DNA of 64,000 nt. Source: Acanthopleuribacter pedis. GTDB taxonomy: Bacteria > Acidobacteriota > Holophagae > Acanthopleuribacterales > Acanthopleuribacteraceae. The position numbers and the translations under genes are program-made. Shown here one piece after another: positions 33,934 through 42,653 of the stretch (positions within the stretch are counted from its first letter, which is position 1; the number at the start of each line of letters is the position of its first letter). The stretch covers positions 248,001 to 312,000 of the forward strand of contig NZ_JAFREP010000002.1 of assembly GCF_017377855.1 (NCBI RefSeq). Direction: 5' to 3'. The notes under the pieces were generated by a model. It saw nothing but the letters and a program-made list of their open reading frames with translations. It was not told the DNA's origin and ran no database searches.

Positions 33934-36072
33934 TTATGGGTGGGCGATGAGGACGAGGGTGTCGATGCGGTTGGAGATTGCCGTGTGGGCCAGGGTTAGG
34001 GTTTCCGGGTCGAGGGCGGCGAAGCTTTCGTCCAGAATGAGCAGTTCGGGTTCTTGCAGGATGGCGCGGGCGATGCACACGCGCGCGTGCTCGCCGTGGG
34101 AGAGTTGCCAGCCGGTGTCGCCGACCATTTGTTGCAGGCCCGCCGGCATGCGGTCGAGCAGGTCGCCCAGGCCCAGCTCGCGACAGATTTGGTCGGCCAA
34201 CTGTAAGTCGGCGTGTTGGGGTGGCCAGGCGCGGCCCATGAGCAGGTTGAAGGCGAGTGAGGCCGAGAAGATGTGGTTTTCGTGGAATTGGGTGACCAAG
34301 GCGATGCGGCGGTGCCAATCCTGATCGCGGCGGGTGGCGCGGTCGAAGCCGTTGAGCAGCAACAAGCCGCCGTTGGGGTCGCGCAGGCCGGCGAGGATGG
34401 CGGCGAAGGTTGACTTGCCACTGCCGCTGGGACCTTCGATGAGGATGCGTTCGCCGCGTTTGATCTGCAGGTGGAGGTTTTGCAGGACGGCGGCTTGGGC
34501 GCGTTGGTGGCGGAAGTGGATGTCGCGCATGTTGACCAGGTTGCCGCTTGGGTTGGTGTCGGCCTGCTGGGTGCGTGGGTCGGCGATGGGGACCGCGTCG
34601 GGCGGGGCCGCCACCAATAGCCGCACCTCGCGCCAAGCGATCCATGCCTGGACCAAGCTCGTGAAACCCGCGTTGAATTGGGTGAACCCGCGCACGGCCA
34701 GAAGGATGCCGCCAAGTGAGACGGCGATACCCAGTGGGTTGAGGCCCGGCTGGAAGAGGATGGGGAGCAGGGCGGCGAGGGCGGCGACCATCCAGCCGCG
34801 CGTGAGCAGCAGGTCGAGCCACAGCGAAATCCGGTCCATGGCTTTTCCCGCGGCGAGGGTTTCCGCCAAGAAGCGGTCTTCTTGCTGGTGGGATTGGTGC
34901 GGGATCTCTTGGATCAAGCGGGTGCGATGGCCCAACATTTTTTCGGTGAGTTGGTGGGATTGTTTGAGGCGGAGATGGGTCCAGTGGCGGCAACGATGGT
35001 AATACCGGGCGATGAGCATGCCGCCGAACCCGACCCACAGCGGCAGCAACGCGGTGAGCAGGCCGGCTTGAGGGCCGTGGGCCAACACCCAGGCGGCGAA
35101 GCCGAGGTCGACGAAACACAGCAGCGCGGTCAAGCCGCCGTTGATGACGAGGCTCTCCAGCGCGTCTGATTCGAGCACGCGCGCGAGGAAGTTCCCGGAA
35201 CCCATTTTTTTGAGGTGGTCCGCGTCCAGGTGCAGCGCGCCCTGGAGCAGGTGCTGTTTGAGGATTTGGGCGGCCCCGATGTTAAAGGTTCCCTGGAACC
35301 AAAGGGTCATCATGGTTAAGGGGATTTGGCTCAGCAGCAGCAGACCCCAGGGCCACAGGGTATCGGCGTCGATTTGGCCGGTGAGCGAGGCGCCGCCGAT
35401 CCATTTCCAGGCCTGGATCAATAAAAAGTATTGGATGAAGTGGGTGGTTAGGAACAAAGCCAGCCGCGAACCCAGGCGCGTGGCGGCGGCGCGGGCGGGA
35501 AGGGGCGCGGTATCGTTGAGGCGCAGCATCCAGCAGGATTGAATGCGCGAGTCGGCCAAGGTTTCTTTGAGCAGGCGTTGTTGGATGCGTTCTCGGTCGG
35601 CGCCTTGAATCTCGGCCTCGTGAAGCAGTTGTTCGGTGGCGACGCGGAAGGGGGCCTCCACCTTCCAGGCGAACAGCGGCAGCACGCTTTCTGTTTTGAC
35701 CTTGAGTAGGCGGCCGTCAGGGCTCAAGACCTTGAGAAAGCGGTGGTTGCCGCCGGCGAGGGCCAGCAGGTACGGCTGGTTTTCGTGGGGATACACAAAC
35801 AAGGCGGGCCCGGCGAAACGCAGCAGGTCCTCGACGTCACCGTACCCGACGCTGAGGCGTTCGGCTTGCAGGCCGCGGCCCGCGGCGGCTTGGCGGATGA
35901 TCCGGTCGAGGTTTTCATTGGTGACCGGTTCGGCGTTCCCGGCGAGGGCCGCCGCATCCAGCGTTACCGCGTCAAGCCTTTGCGGTAGGCCGCTTTGCGC
36001 GGCGAGGGCGGCCACGGCGTTGTCCAACTCGGCGGCGGGCCAACCGTGACGGGCCAGTTCATCGGGCGTCAT
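33934..36072 (-). CDS. ABC exporter of NHLM/RiPP type, without peptidase (second transporter)
   Basis: 712 residues; its start overlaps the stop of the upstream exporter by 4 bp. Residues 1-185 form a soluble N-terminal region (FAGPALFVYPHENQPYLLAL) typical of the second ABC protein in NHLM bacteriocin export systems (TIGR03797-like). Membrane domain about 200-470 (FLTTHFIQYFLLIQAWKWIG, WGLLLLSQIPLTMMTLWF, GLLTALLPLWVGFGGML, GWMVAALAALLPILF). Nucleotide-binding domain about 515-712: Walker A EGPSGSGKSTFAAILAG, Q-loop VTQFHE, Walker B LLILDESF, H-loop IAHP. The signature reads LSHGEHARV instead of LSGGQ, a clear deviation. The C-terminus stops right after the H-loop. It probably works with the C39 exporter to export the matured peptide. 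Confidence 0.9.
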   Translation of the reverse strand: MTPDELARHGWPAAELDNAVAALAAQSGLPQRLDAVTLDAAALAGNAEPVTNENLDRIIRQAAAGRGLQAERLSVGYGDVEDLLRFAGPALFVYPHENQPYLLALAGGNHRFLKVLSPDGRLLKVKTESVLPLFAWKVEAPFRVATEQLLHEAEIQGADRERIQQRLLKETLADSRIQSCWMLRLNDTAPLPARAAATRLGSRLALFLTTHFIQYFLLIQAWKWIGGASLTGQIDADTLWPWGLLLLSQIPLTMMTLWFQGTFNIGAAQILKQHLLQGALHLDADHLKKMGSGNFLARVLESDALESLVINGGLTALLCFVDLGFAAWVLAHGPQAGLLTALLPLWVGFGGMLIARYYHRCRHWTHLRLKQSHQLTEKMLGHRTRLIQEIPHQSHQQEDRFLAETLAAGKAMDRISLWLDLLLTRGWMVAALAALLPILFQPGLNPLGIAVSLGGILLAVRGFTQFNAGFTSLVQAWIAWREVRLLVAAPPDAVPIADPRTQQADTNPSGNLVNMRDIHFRHQRAQAAVLQNLHLQIKRGERILIEGPSGSGKSTFAAILAGLRDPNGGLLLLNGFDRATRRDQDWHRRIALVTQFHENHIFSASLAFNLLMGRAWPPQHADLQLADQICRELGLGDLLDRMPAGLQQMVGDTGWQLSHGEHARVCIARAILQEPELLILDESFAALDPETLTLAHTAISNRIDTLVLIAHP

Positions 36073-38705
36073 GGTTGCGCCTCCAATTTACCGTTCACCA
36101 AACGGAGGCGGCGCTGATCGGGGTCGGCCCACAAGCTGTCCATGAGTTCCTGTTCGGCGCGGAGCAGGCGTTGGTAGGGGCCGGGTTGGTTGCGCAGTTG
36201 CTCGGGCGATCCGTCCTGAACCAAACGGCCGCCTTCAATGACACACACGCGGTCGAAGGACAGGGTAGAATCCAGGTCGTGGCTGACGTATATCAGCGTG
36301 GCTTGCGGCCACCATGCCCGCACCATGCGCAACTTGGCGGCGCGGGTGGCGCGATCCAAGCCGCGGAAGGCCTCGTCCAACAAAATAAGCCGCGCGTTGC
36401 GGCGCAGCAAGCCGCGGCCGAGGCGCACGCGCTGGCCCTCGCCGCCGGATAGACGGGTGCCGGCCTCACCGATCTGGGTTTGCAGGCCTTGGTTGCGTTT
36501 GTCGAGGATCGGCATCAGCTCGGCGGCCTCGAGGACGGGTTCCAAGGGGACGGGTTCGGGTTCGTTGCCGTAGGTGAGGTTGTTGAGCAGGGTATCGTTC
36601 CAGAGGGTGACGGCCGGGTCGATCCACGCGGTTTCGCGGCGCAAACCGGGCAAACCTTCGTTGTCCAGCCGGGTGCCGTCCACCCAAACGGCGCCCTCGC
36701 TGACGGGATAGCGGCCCAGCAACAAACCGAGCAGGCTGGATTTCCCCGCGCCGGACGGGCCGACCAAGGCCAGGTGTTCGCCCGGCTGGATGTCGAGATT
36801 GACCCCGCTCAAAACGGCCTGGCGGCCGAGGGTGACGGCCACCGCCTCAAAGCGCAGGGCGGGGCCGCGCGTGTCGGTGGGCTGATGGGGTTCGGTTGCC
36901 GTCGGTTGGTGGTGTTCGTCGGGGGCGGCGAGCGGCTCCATAAAACGCAGGGTGGTGCTGCGGTAAGCGGGTAAGGCGCTTACGGCGGCGGCGATTTGTT
37001 GGCCGAGGTCGGGGATTTGCAACAGCCAGTAAATCAGCAGGAGCAAGGTGCCGTCCTGCTGAATCTGGACCTGCCGACTGACGATCCAAAAGGTGAGCGC
37101 GACGCCGACCAAGCTTTGCAGGCGGGTAAGGGTTGAGGCGGTGAGCAGCTGGTAAGCGGCTTGGACCCAGGCGGTCAGGCGGCGCTCGTGTTCGCGGGTG
37201 ACGGCGCCTTGCGCGGCGTGGGCGCGGATGGGTGCGGCACCCTTGAGCGCGTCCAGATAAAAACGGCTGAGTGCACCCTCGTGGGCACGGACCCGCATGT
37301 CGCGTTCGGCGAGCAAGGGGTAAATGCCCAGCGGCAACAGGGCGGCGGTGATGCCGGCCAGAAGAATGGGCCCGGCGAGATGGGGGGCCAGCCAAATAGC
37401 GCCGCCGCAGGTGAAAACCAGGGCACACACGGCTGAAATCAGGCGGGTGACCATCAACGGCAAGCCGCGGATGTGGTGCAACATGTGGTTGCGTTCGGCC
37501 ATGTCCCCGGTCAGGCGGCCGTGGAAGTAACGTTCACCCAAACGGGGGATTTTTGCCAAAAAGGCGGCGCGGAGCCGCGTTTCGAGGTTTCGCCCCATGC
37601 GTAACTGGGCCACTTTTTGCGGGATTTGCAGCAAGAGCAGGGTGACCGCAAACAACCAGAGGACCATGCCGCCCGCGAGCCGTTGCTCGGGCAGCGGTAG
37701 CCCGTTGCCGATCTCCATCAGGCCGCGCCACAGTAGGGTTTCGAACAAAACACCGCCGGCCTGCAGCAACGCCAAAAAAAGAATGGTGAGCGGGGCCCAC
37801 CAACCGTCGGCACGGATGGTTTGCCACAGGAGGCCGGCGACGGCGGGTTCCTTCTCGCCGACGGCGCGGCGCAAGGCGGTATCCGTTTCGCTGGGTTCGT
37901 TTTCGGCCTCATCAAGCGTTCCCGGTTGGAAGCTGATAAACACGGCGCCGCGCATCATCAGGTGGGTGTCTTGCGGCGCGGTGTTCACCGACCAATAGGC
38001 TTCCGGGATGCAGGTTCCCAGGCTGTCCCCGGCCAAATCGCGTTCGTAGAGGCGGCTGATCAGACGTTTTGCGGCCGACTTGGCGCGAACGGCACCACCG
38101 GATTTGAGGGCGCGCACGCAGCGGGTGGCGGCGTCGAGTGTCGCCAACGGGCGGTAATCCTCGTTTTGCAGGGTCTCGACGACCTGAACCTGGGCCGCGT
38201 CCTTGCTAAACCCCAGCGCGGTGAGGCGTTGGATGAGGGGAAAAACAAAATGTTTGGAGGTGCGCGCCCAGGCGAACCAATCGGCGTGGCTCAGGGCGTG
38301 GCGGTGTTGGTAGAGTTGGCGCTTGAGTTGTCGGGCGGAGACCCATTTGCGGCCGTGGGCGGGATCCATAATTTGGAACCAGCGCCCGTGCCTGCGCCAA
38401 ATCACAATGAAGTGATGGCCGCCGCCTGGCAGTGAGACCACCGCGAGGGCGGGGAGGAGATCGGTGTCGGGCAGCAGTAAATGGTCGTCCGGCAACATCA
38501 TTTGTTCGGCGGGCAGGCCCAGGGCGACGGCCACTTCCTCGAGGGTGTCGATGCTGGTGCCGTCGACGCTGGTTTGGCAAGCCTCGCGCATGCGCCCAAA
38601 ACCCACATCGAGGCCAAACCCATTGAGCACGGCCGACAATGCCGCCGGGCCGCAATCCATTTGGGATGATTGGACGATTTCCGGCACCAAGAAACGGCGC
38701 TTCAT
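36069..38705 (-). CDS. C39-peptidase ABC exporter (PCAT) for the RiPP
   Basis: 878 residues; start overlaps the adaptor gene stop by 4 bp and its own stop overlaps the next gene. Residues 1-140 are a peptidase C39: catalytic Cys18 in QMDCGPAAL, His near 98 (GGGHHFIVIW), Asp near 114 (MDPAHG). An insert of about 150 residues precedes the membrane domain (about 300-590: PLTILFLALLQAGGVLFE, LFAVTLLLLQIP, ILLAGITAALLPLGIYPLL). The ATPase domain starts about 625: Walker A VGPSGAGKSSLLGLLLG, signature LSGGEGQRV, Walker B LILLDEAF, H-loop VSHDLD. PCATs cut the leader, usually after a GG or GA pair, and export the core. The substrate here should be the 55-residue precursor at 42024. Confidence 0.94.
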   Translation of the reverse strand: MKRRFLVPEIVQSSQMDCGPAALSAVLNGFGLDVGFGRMREACQTSVDGTSIDTLEEVAVALGLPAEQMMLPDDHLLLPDTDLLPALAVVSLPGGGHHFIVIWRRHGRWFQIMDPAHGRKWVSARQLKRQLYQHRHALSHADWFAWARTSKHFVFPLIQRLTALGFSKDAAQVQVVETLQNEDYRPLATLDAATRCVRALKSGGAVRAKSAAKRLISRLYERDLAGDSLGTCIPEAYWSVNTAPQDTHLMMRGAVFISFQPGTLDEAENEPSETDTALRRAVGEKEPAVAGLLWQTIRADGWWAPLTILFLALLQAGGVLFETLLWRGLMEIGNGLPLPEQRLAGGMVLWLFAVTLLLLQIPQKVAQLRMGRNLETRLRAAFLAKIPRLGERYFHGRLTGDMAERNHMLHHIRGLPLMVTRLISAVCALVFTCGGAIWLAPHLAGPILLAGITAALLPLGIYPLLAERDMRVRAHEGALSRFYLDALKGAAPIRAHAAQGAVTREHERRLTAWVQAAYQLLTASTLTRLQSLVGVALTFWIVSRQVQIQQDGTLLLLIYWLLQIPDLGQQIAAAVSALPAYRSTTLRFMEPLAAPDEHHQPTATEPHQPTDTRGPALRFEAVAVTLGRQAVLSGVNLDIQPGEHLALVGPSGAGKSSLLGLLLGRYPVSEGAVWVDGTRLDNEGLPGLRRETAWIDPAVTLWNDTLLNNLTYGNEPEPVPLEPVLEAAELMPILDKRNQGLQTQIGEAGTRLSGGEGQRVRLGRGLLRRNARLILLDEAFRGLDRATRAAKLRMVRAWWPQATLIYVSHDLDSTLSFDRVCVIEGGRLVQDGSPEQLRNQPGPYQRLLRAEQELMDSLWADPDQRRLRLVNGKLEAQP

Positions 38706-39877
38706 GGTTGCGGTTCCGAGCGGGTGGGTTGTTGGGCGGCGCGTCGGCCACCCACGGTGCGCAGGAGCATCTGGAGCGGGGTGACGGTTTCGCCACGCAC
38801 GAGCACCTGGCCGGGGAGCCCGTGTTGGAGCGGGATACCCGGCGGGGTTGCGAGGATGTCGAAATCAATGCGCACGCGCTCATTGCGCCATTCCCCGGCG
38901 ACCTCGCGCACGCGCAGGGTCAGGCTGCCGTATTGCAGCCAGGGGAAACCGTCGAGGCGCATTTCCGCGCTGTCGCCGGCGCTGATGCGGCCGACGGCGT
39001 CGGCGGGATGGAACCAGGCGCGGACCATGAGGGTTTGCTCGGTTAACAAGCGACCCAATTCGCGACCCGCCTCCACGTATGCGTCGTTTTGTAAGGGGCG
39101 TACCTCGGCCAATACGCCGTCCGCGGGCGCGGTTACCACATATTGGGCCGCCTCGTGGGTCAGCCGTTGTTGTTCGGAGGCCGCGCTGCGAATATCGCGT
39201 TCGGCTTGGTCGCGCCGGCGTGCCAGTTCGCCCGCCTGGTTGTCGGCCTCGGTTTTGGCTTGTGCCCGTTCACTCGCGCGCAGTTGTTGGGTGAGCTGCA
39301 GTTGGTCGCCCTCTTGACGAGCTTCGCGCGCGGCTTGTTCCATTTCTGCAAAATCCAATTCGGCGATTTCACCGCGCTGACGCAGAGGGCGGTAGCGGGC
39401 CAGCTTATCTTCCGCCGCCTGCAACCGGAGCTCGTGGCGTTCAACGGCGAGTTTGGCTTGTTGTAAACGCAAGTCGGCGCTTTCCAAGGCTTTCCGGGCA
39501 AGCACCTGTTGTCGTTGCGCCGCGGCCGTAATTTGCGCCAGGGTCTGGCGGTGTAGGTCCAGATCGGCTTCCGTTTGTTCCAGCGCTTTTTGAACGGCGG
39601 TCTGGTCCAGCCGCAGCAAGAGGTCGCCGCGTTGCACACGGCGGTTGAGTTGGAGCTGGTGTTCGGCGACCCGACCGTTGCGATGGGCGGTGATCACATG
39701 GGGTTCGGCCACGGCGACAACCCGTGCATTGCCTTGGCGATGCACGGGCACGGCGCCGGCGCCAAACCACCAAATCCAAAGCCCGGCCAACAGGAAAAGC
39801 GCGACGGCAAGGCCGCCGACCAATCGGTGTCGTTCACGGTTGAGGGCGCGGGTGGTTTGTTTAAACGGGGTAGACAT
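38702..39877 (-). CDS. HlyD-like periplasmic adaptor of the RiPP exporter
   Basis: 391 residues from ATG 39877 (MSTPFKQTTRALNRERHRLV); a GTG start ten codons earlier lies inside a hairpin and has no binding site, so I prefer the ATG. One membrane segment (VGGLAVALFLLAGLWIWWF), then a biotinyl-lipoyl half (VVAVAEPHVITAHRNGRVAE), a long coiled-coil hairpin (about 85-240, rich in Gln, Ala, Arg: LAQITAAAQRQQVLARKALE), the second lipoyl half (YVVTAPADGVLAEVRPLQND) and a beta-barrel. It should bridge the inner-membrane exporters to an outer-membrane channel. No TolC gene is present in the window. The stop overlaps the PCAT start (ATGA), as in a tight operon. Confidence 0.9.
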   Translation of the reverse strand: MSTPFKQTTRALNRERHRLVGGLAVALFLLAGLWIWWFGAGAVPVHRQGNARVVAVAEPHVITAHRNGRVAEHQLQLNRRVQRGDLLLRLDQTAVQKALEQTEADLDLHRQTLAQITAAAQRQQVLARKALESADLRLQQAKLAVERHELRLQAAEDKLARYRPLRQRGEIAELDFAEMEQAAREARQEGDQLQLTQQLRASERAQAKTEADNQAGELARRRDQAERDIRSAASEQQRLTHEAAQYVVTAPADGVLAEVRPLQNDAYVEAGRELGRLLTEQTLMVRAWFHPADAVGRISAGDSAEMRLDGFPWLQYGSLTLRVREVAGEWRNERVRIDFDILATPPGIPLQHGLPGQVLVRGETVTPLQMLLRTVGGRRAAQQPTRSEPQP

Positions 39878-39906
39878 GGTTGGGGTGACCTTGGCTTGCG
39901 TTGTCA

Positions 39907-39930
39907 CAACGTGCGGGGCGACGCACGTTG
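39907..39930. promoter_or_regulatory. Hairpin between maturase and adaptor genes
   Basis: A perfect 9-bp stem (CAACGTGCG with CGCACGTTG) and six-base loop lie in the 96-base gap between the radical-SAM gene and the adaptor gene. No U-tract follows, so it is more likely an mRNA processing or stability signal that sets different levels of maturase and exporter than a terminator. Confidence 0.5.
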
Positions 39931-39973
39931 CGGGGGCGACGGACCGGTTGATCCGTCACCGAACGCCCGCGGC

Positions 39974-41347
39974 TTAAACGGGTTGGGCGAGTGGGAACCG
40001 TTCGGCGTAGTATTTGAGGTACTTATCGCGGTGCTCTTTGAGACCCGCCAGGAGGTTGCCCTCGTAGGAAGCGACCAAACGCTCGGGGAATTGGACCTTG
40101 TCCAGGGAGAAGGCAAGGGGATCATCATAGGGTGCATTGAAGGGTTCTGTCACCATGTCAAAGATACCGTGGTCAAAAGGAAGGCCCGCTGCGCCGGTTT
40201 TGAGTGAAAAACGTTCCCGTTGACCGTTGGCAACTTGTTTCAAGGCGCGGTGGTGGCAGTAGGGATTGTTGCCGCGTTTGCCGAAGAAGACATGAGCGGT
40301 CCAGTTGCAGCCGCCGCGGCACAATTCGGCAAATTCGCATCCTTTACAGCCGCCCCACAAATGGTCGGTTCCTTCCGGGGTGCCGGCGTTTTCGTTGAAC
40401 TTGAGTTCTTCCGCATTGTAGAAAATGTCTTCCAGTTTTTTCTCGCGGATATTGCCGCCGGTGTAGGCGTTGGTTGGGAGCGAGGGACAGCCTTTGATGC
40501 TGCCGTCGGCCTCGATGCCGATGACTTGCAAACCGGCGTTGCACCCGGTGTAGAAGACGTTCTGATTGTCCTTAAAGCGAACGCCGCGCATGGCGCGTTC
40601 GTAGGGGCCGAAGTAACCGATGTTGTTACCCGGTTGTATTTGGAGGCCTTCGGCGTGGCCGGTTTTGGAAAGCCAGGCCAGCATGGGGTAAAGGTCGACC
40701 AGTTCCCAGGGCTGCATCAAAATTTGGTTGGATTCCACCGCGTTCCCCATGGGGACGGTGAGCTGAATTTGCCAGAAGCTAACACCCGCGTCGAGCAGGG
40801 TTTGGTACAGCAAGGGAAATTGAGGCGCGCTCAATCGGTTAATTTGGGTGTTGCAACCAAAGGGGATGCCGACTTTGCGGAAATGGGCCAAGGTTTGGAA
40901 GACTTGTTTCCACGAGCCTTTACGACCGCGCAGCTTGTCGTGAACGGCTTCCAGGCCGTCGACGGAAACCGAAACGCCGCGAATGCCGGCCTCGGCCATG
41001 CGTTCGGCAGTGCGTTCGGAGATGCCGAAACCACCGGTGGTCATGGTGGGTCGCATGCCGACGCGGGTAATCTCGGTGGCGAGATCGAGCCAATCCTTGC
41101 GCAGGAACGCCTCGCCGCCGATGAGGGAGACTTCTTTGATGCCGAGATCGGCCATCTGGTGGATGAGGTCAAATGCTTCGGCGGTGGACAACTCATCGAC
41201 ACGGCTGTCGCCGGCACGTGAACCGCAGTGGGCACAGGCCAAGTTGCACTTGAGGGTGATTTCCCACACCGCGTAGGTGGTGCGTTGGTAGCTGCCGGAA
41301 GTGTCGGCCTCGGCGGCCGGGTTGGCGACGGGATCGGTAAAAACCAT
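39974..41347 (-). CDS. Radical SAM/SPASM peptide maturase
   Basis: 457 residues from ATG 41347, preceded by AAGGAG six bases upstream. The radical SAM cluster motif is CNLACAHC (Cys34, 38, 41), with SLIGGEAFLR as the GGE motif. The C-terminal SPASM region has a first pair in CNAGLQV and GCPSLP, then CKGCEFAELCRGGC, exactly CX2CX5CX3C, and a last Cys in NPYCHH; it should hold two auxiliary [4Fe-4S] clusters. SPASM enzymes install C-S, C-C or C-O crosslinks or other changes on ribosomal peptides. There is no obvious PqqD/RRE domain fused or nearby, so leader recognition may be built into the N-terminus. First gene of the minus-strand operon and divergent from the precursor gene. The chemistry cannot be named from sequence. 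Confidence 0.92.
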   Translation of the reverse strand: MVFTDPVANPAAEADTSGSYQRTTYAVWEITLKCNLACAHCGSRAGDSRVDELSTAEAFDLIHQMADLGIKEVSLIGGEAFLRKDWLDLATEITRVGMRPTMTTGGFGISERTAERMAEAGIRGVSVSVDGLEAVHDKLRGRKGSWKQVFQTLAHFRKVGIPFGCNTQINRLSAPQFPLLYQTLLDAGVSFWQIQLTVPMGNAVESNQILMQPWELVDLYPMLAWLSKTGHAEGLQIQPGNNIGYFGPYERAMRGVRFKDNQNVFYTGCNAGLQVIGIEADGSIKGCPSLPTNAYTGGNIREKKLEDIFYNAEELKFNENAGTPEGTDHLWGGCKGCEFAELCRGGCNWTAHVFFGKRGNNPYCHHRALKQVANGQRERFSLKTGAAGLPFDHGIFDMVTEPFNAPYDDPLAFSLDKVQFPERLVASYEGNLLAGLKEHRDKYLKYYAERFPLAQPV

Positions 41348-41906
41348 GACGACTCCTTGAAACAAAATTTTTGGCGCGGAACGCGGGGAGAACCGGTTCG
41401 CGAGGGTGGAGAAGGTGGGGGTGGTGTGAACACGTTAGCCTTAGAAAAAACACATATATCAGTAAAGGTGGCATTGTTTTGTCGGTTGTAAAAATGAGCC
41501 TGATGTTTGTTTTCGGTGCGTATTTTTAGCGCGCCAATGTCCGGTATGCGTCCTTCTGAAGTGATTTTTCCCTTAACTTTTCGCTGGCCGTCATCATGAG
41601 CGGGGCGACCTGCGGTCAAGAAATCGGTGCGAGAAGTTGACCTAGGTTACAGAAAGCCAAGCCTAAGCACCATAGATTGAAGTCTTAAGGCAAGTACAAG
41701 CTAAGTCTAAGGCAAGCGATTGGGTTTCCAGCAGCGAACGCGTTTTACGAAAAAACGAAAAATGCGTTCTCGTGTAAGGCCTTCTATCCTGATCGAAACG
41801 AAAATTAAAGTCAAGTAGTCGGCTGAAGAACGGGAAAACGCCGCGGTGGATATATAGAGAAATGATGAAAAACGCCTAAATAGTTGAAAATATGAGGTCA
41901 TTTTGG
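41348..41906. other. Divergent control region of the RiPP locus
   Basis: Roughly 560 bases upstream of both the maturase (minus) and the precursor promoter (plus). AT-rich relative to the genes. It contains an imperfect direct repeat at 41680-41716 and no second precursor-like frame with a binding site. The maturase promoter must lie here, but I could not place it with confidence. Confidence 0.4.
41680..41716. repeat. Imperfect direct repeat, possible operator
   Basis: AAGTCTTAAGGCAAG (41680-41694) and AAGTCTAAGGCAAG (41703-41716) differ by one inserted T; the start-to-start distance is 23 bases, about two helical turns. Such spacing would suit a dimeric regulator. Role is inference. Confidence 0.4.
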
Positions 41907-41936
41907 TTGACCTGGGCCTGGACACCGACCTAGAAT
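41907..41936 (+). promoter_or_regulatory. Sigma-70 promoter of the precursor gene
   Basis: TTGACC (41907-41912), an 18-base spacer, and TAGAAT (41931-41936). Transcription would start near 41944, giving a leader of about 80 bases before the precursor ATG. Confidence 0.7.
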
Positions 41937-42023
41937 GAGCTTGAAATTTCCCCGTTTGTTAGTGGGATGTCATATTTTCGCGGCAAATTGGCGGAAATTA
42001 ACTTCTTCATAGGAGAACGTATC

Positions 42024-42191
42024 ATGAAAAAAGTTAACATTGAAAAGCAAGCTGTTCAGGCCAAAGACCTCCTTGCTGAGATCGAAGGTACCGGCGTTAA
42101 AGTAAAAACTTCCGTAAAAGCCGGCAACTTCGGCAAATGCATTCCCGGCACTTGCCCTCAGCCGCTCTACGGTGTCGTTATCACCATCTAA
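42024..42191 (+). CDS. RiPP precursor peptide, 55 residues
   Basis: Starts at ATG 42024 behind AGGAG (nine bases upstream); the in-frame extension to 41967 has no such site. The first 30 residues are lysine/glutamate-rich and helical (KKVNIEKQAVQAKDLLAEIE), as expected of a leader. The C-terminus is KCIPGTCPQPLYGVVITI, with two Cys four residues apart, two Gly, three Pro, one Tyr and a hydrophobic tail: a plausible core. Possible C39 cut sites are after EGTG or after VKAG; neither is a canonical GG. It has its own promoter and terminator and faces away from the maturase-exporter operon, so the substrate can be made in excess over the enzymes. No match to a named RiPP family is recognised. Confidence 0.85.
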   Translation: MKKVNIEKQAVQAKDLLAEIEGTGVKVKTSVKAGNFGKCIPGTCPQPLYGVVITI

Positions 42192-42263
42192 GCCGTTTTC
42201 AACTGGGGTCTCGCGACCCGCGGGTGCCTTCCAGGTGCCTGAACCCATCTCTTTGAGATGAAG

Positions 42264-42300
42264 AAACGGGACGACGCCTTGGGGGGTCGTCCCGTTTTTT
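42264..42300 (+). terminator. Strong intrinsic terminator of the precursor transcript
   Basis: AAACGGGACGAC pairs with GTCGTCCCGTTT (12 bp, 42264-42297), a ten-base loop between them, and six T in a row at the end. It closes a transcript of about 350 bases. Confidence 0.92.
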
Positions 42301-42653
42301 GTTTGCCCAGCCCGGGTTGGGAATTCGGGCGATTTGCGGTTGGCGACCGCGTTTATGAATATTTTTATGAGAACTGAAGCCGTTCCACGTCGGGGAAATG
42401 TTAAAATTTGCCCACCGTGTGCGTGTTCGCTTGTCCCGCCGCATCCGGCGTCTGCCCGCCGCGTTTGGTATTTTGGGATACGGGGGAATTGCTTCCTTAG
42501 CGCGTTCACACGTGAGAAAAATCGATCTGGGTTCGGACGGTGGACGTGGCTGAAACACATCATGATCCGGCTTTTACGCCGCTTCACCGGCATGGTTTGC
42601 CGGTGGGTTCTTCCTTCGCGTGCATACGGTCCGCCGGACGAGAAGGCGTCTAA
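42301..42653 (+). other. Leader of the hybrid kinase gene
   Basis: 353 bases without a convincing gene. AGAAGG at 42640-42645 serves the GTG start at 42654. No clear promoter was identified. Confidence 0.4.

Noticed and set aside
33833..35119. 428-codon Pro/Arg/His-rich minus-strand frame
   Set aside because: Out-of-frame reading of the second ABC exporter on the same strand.
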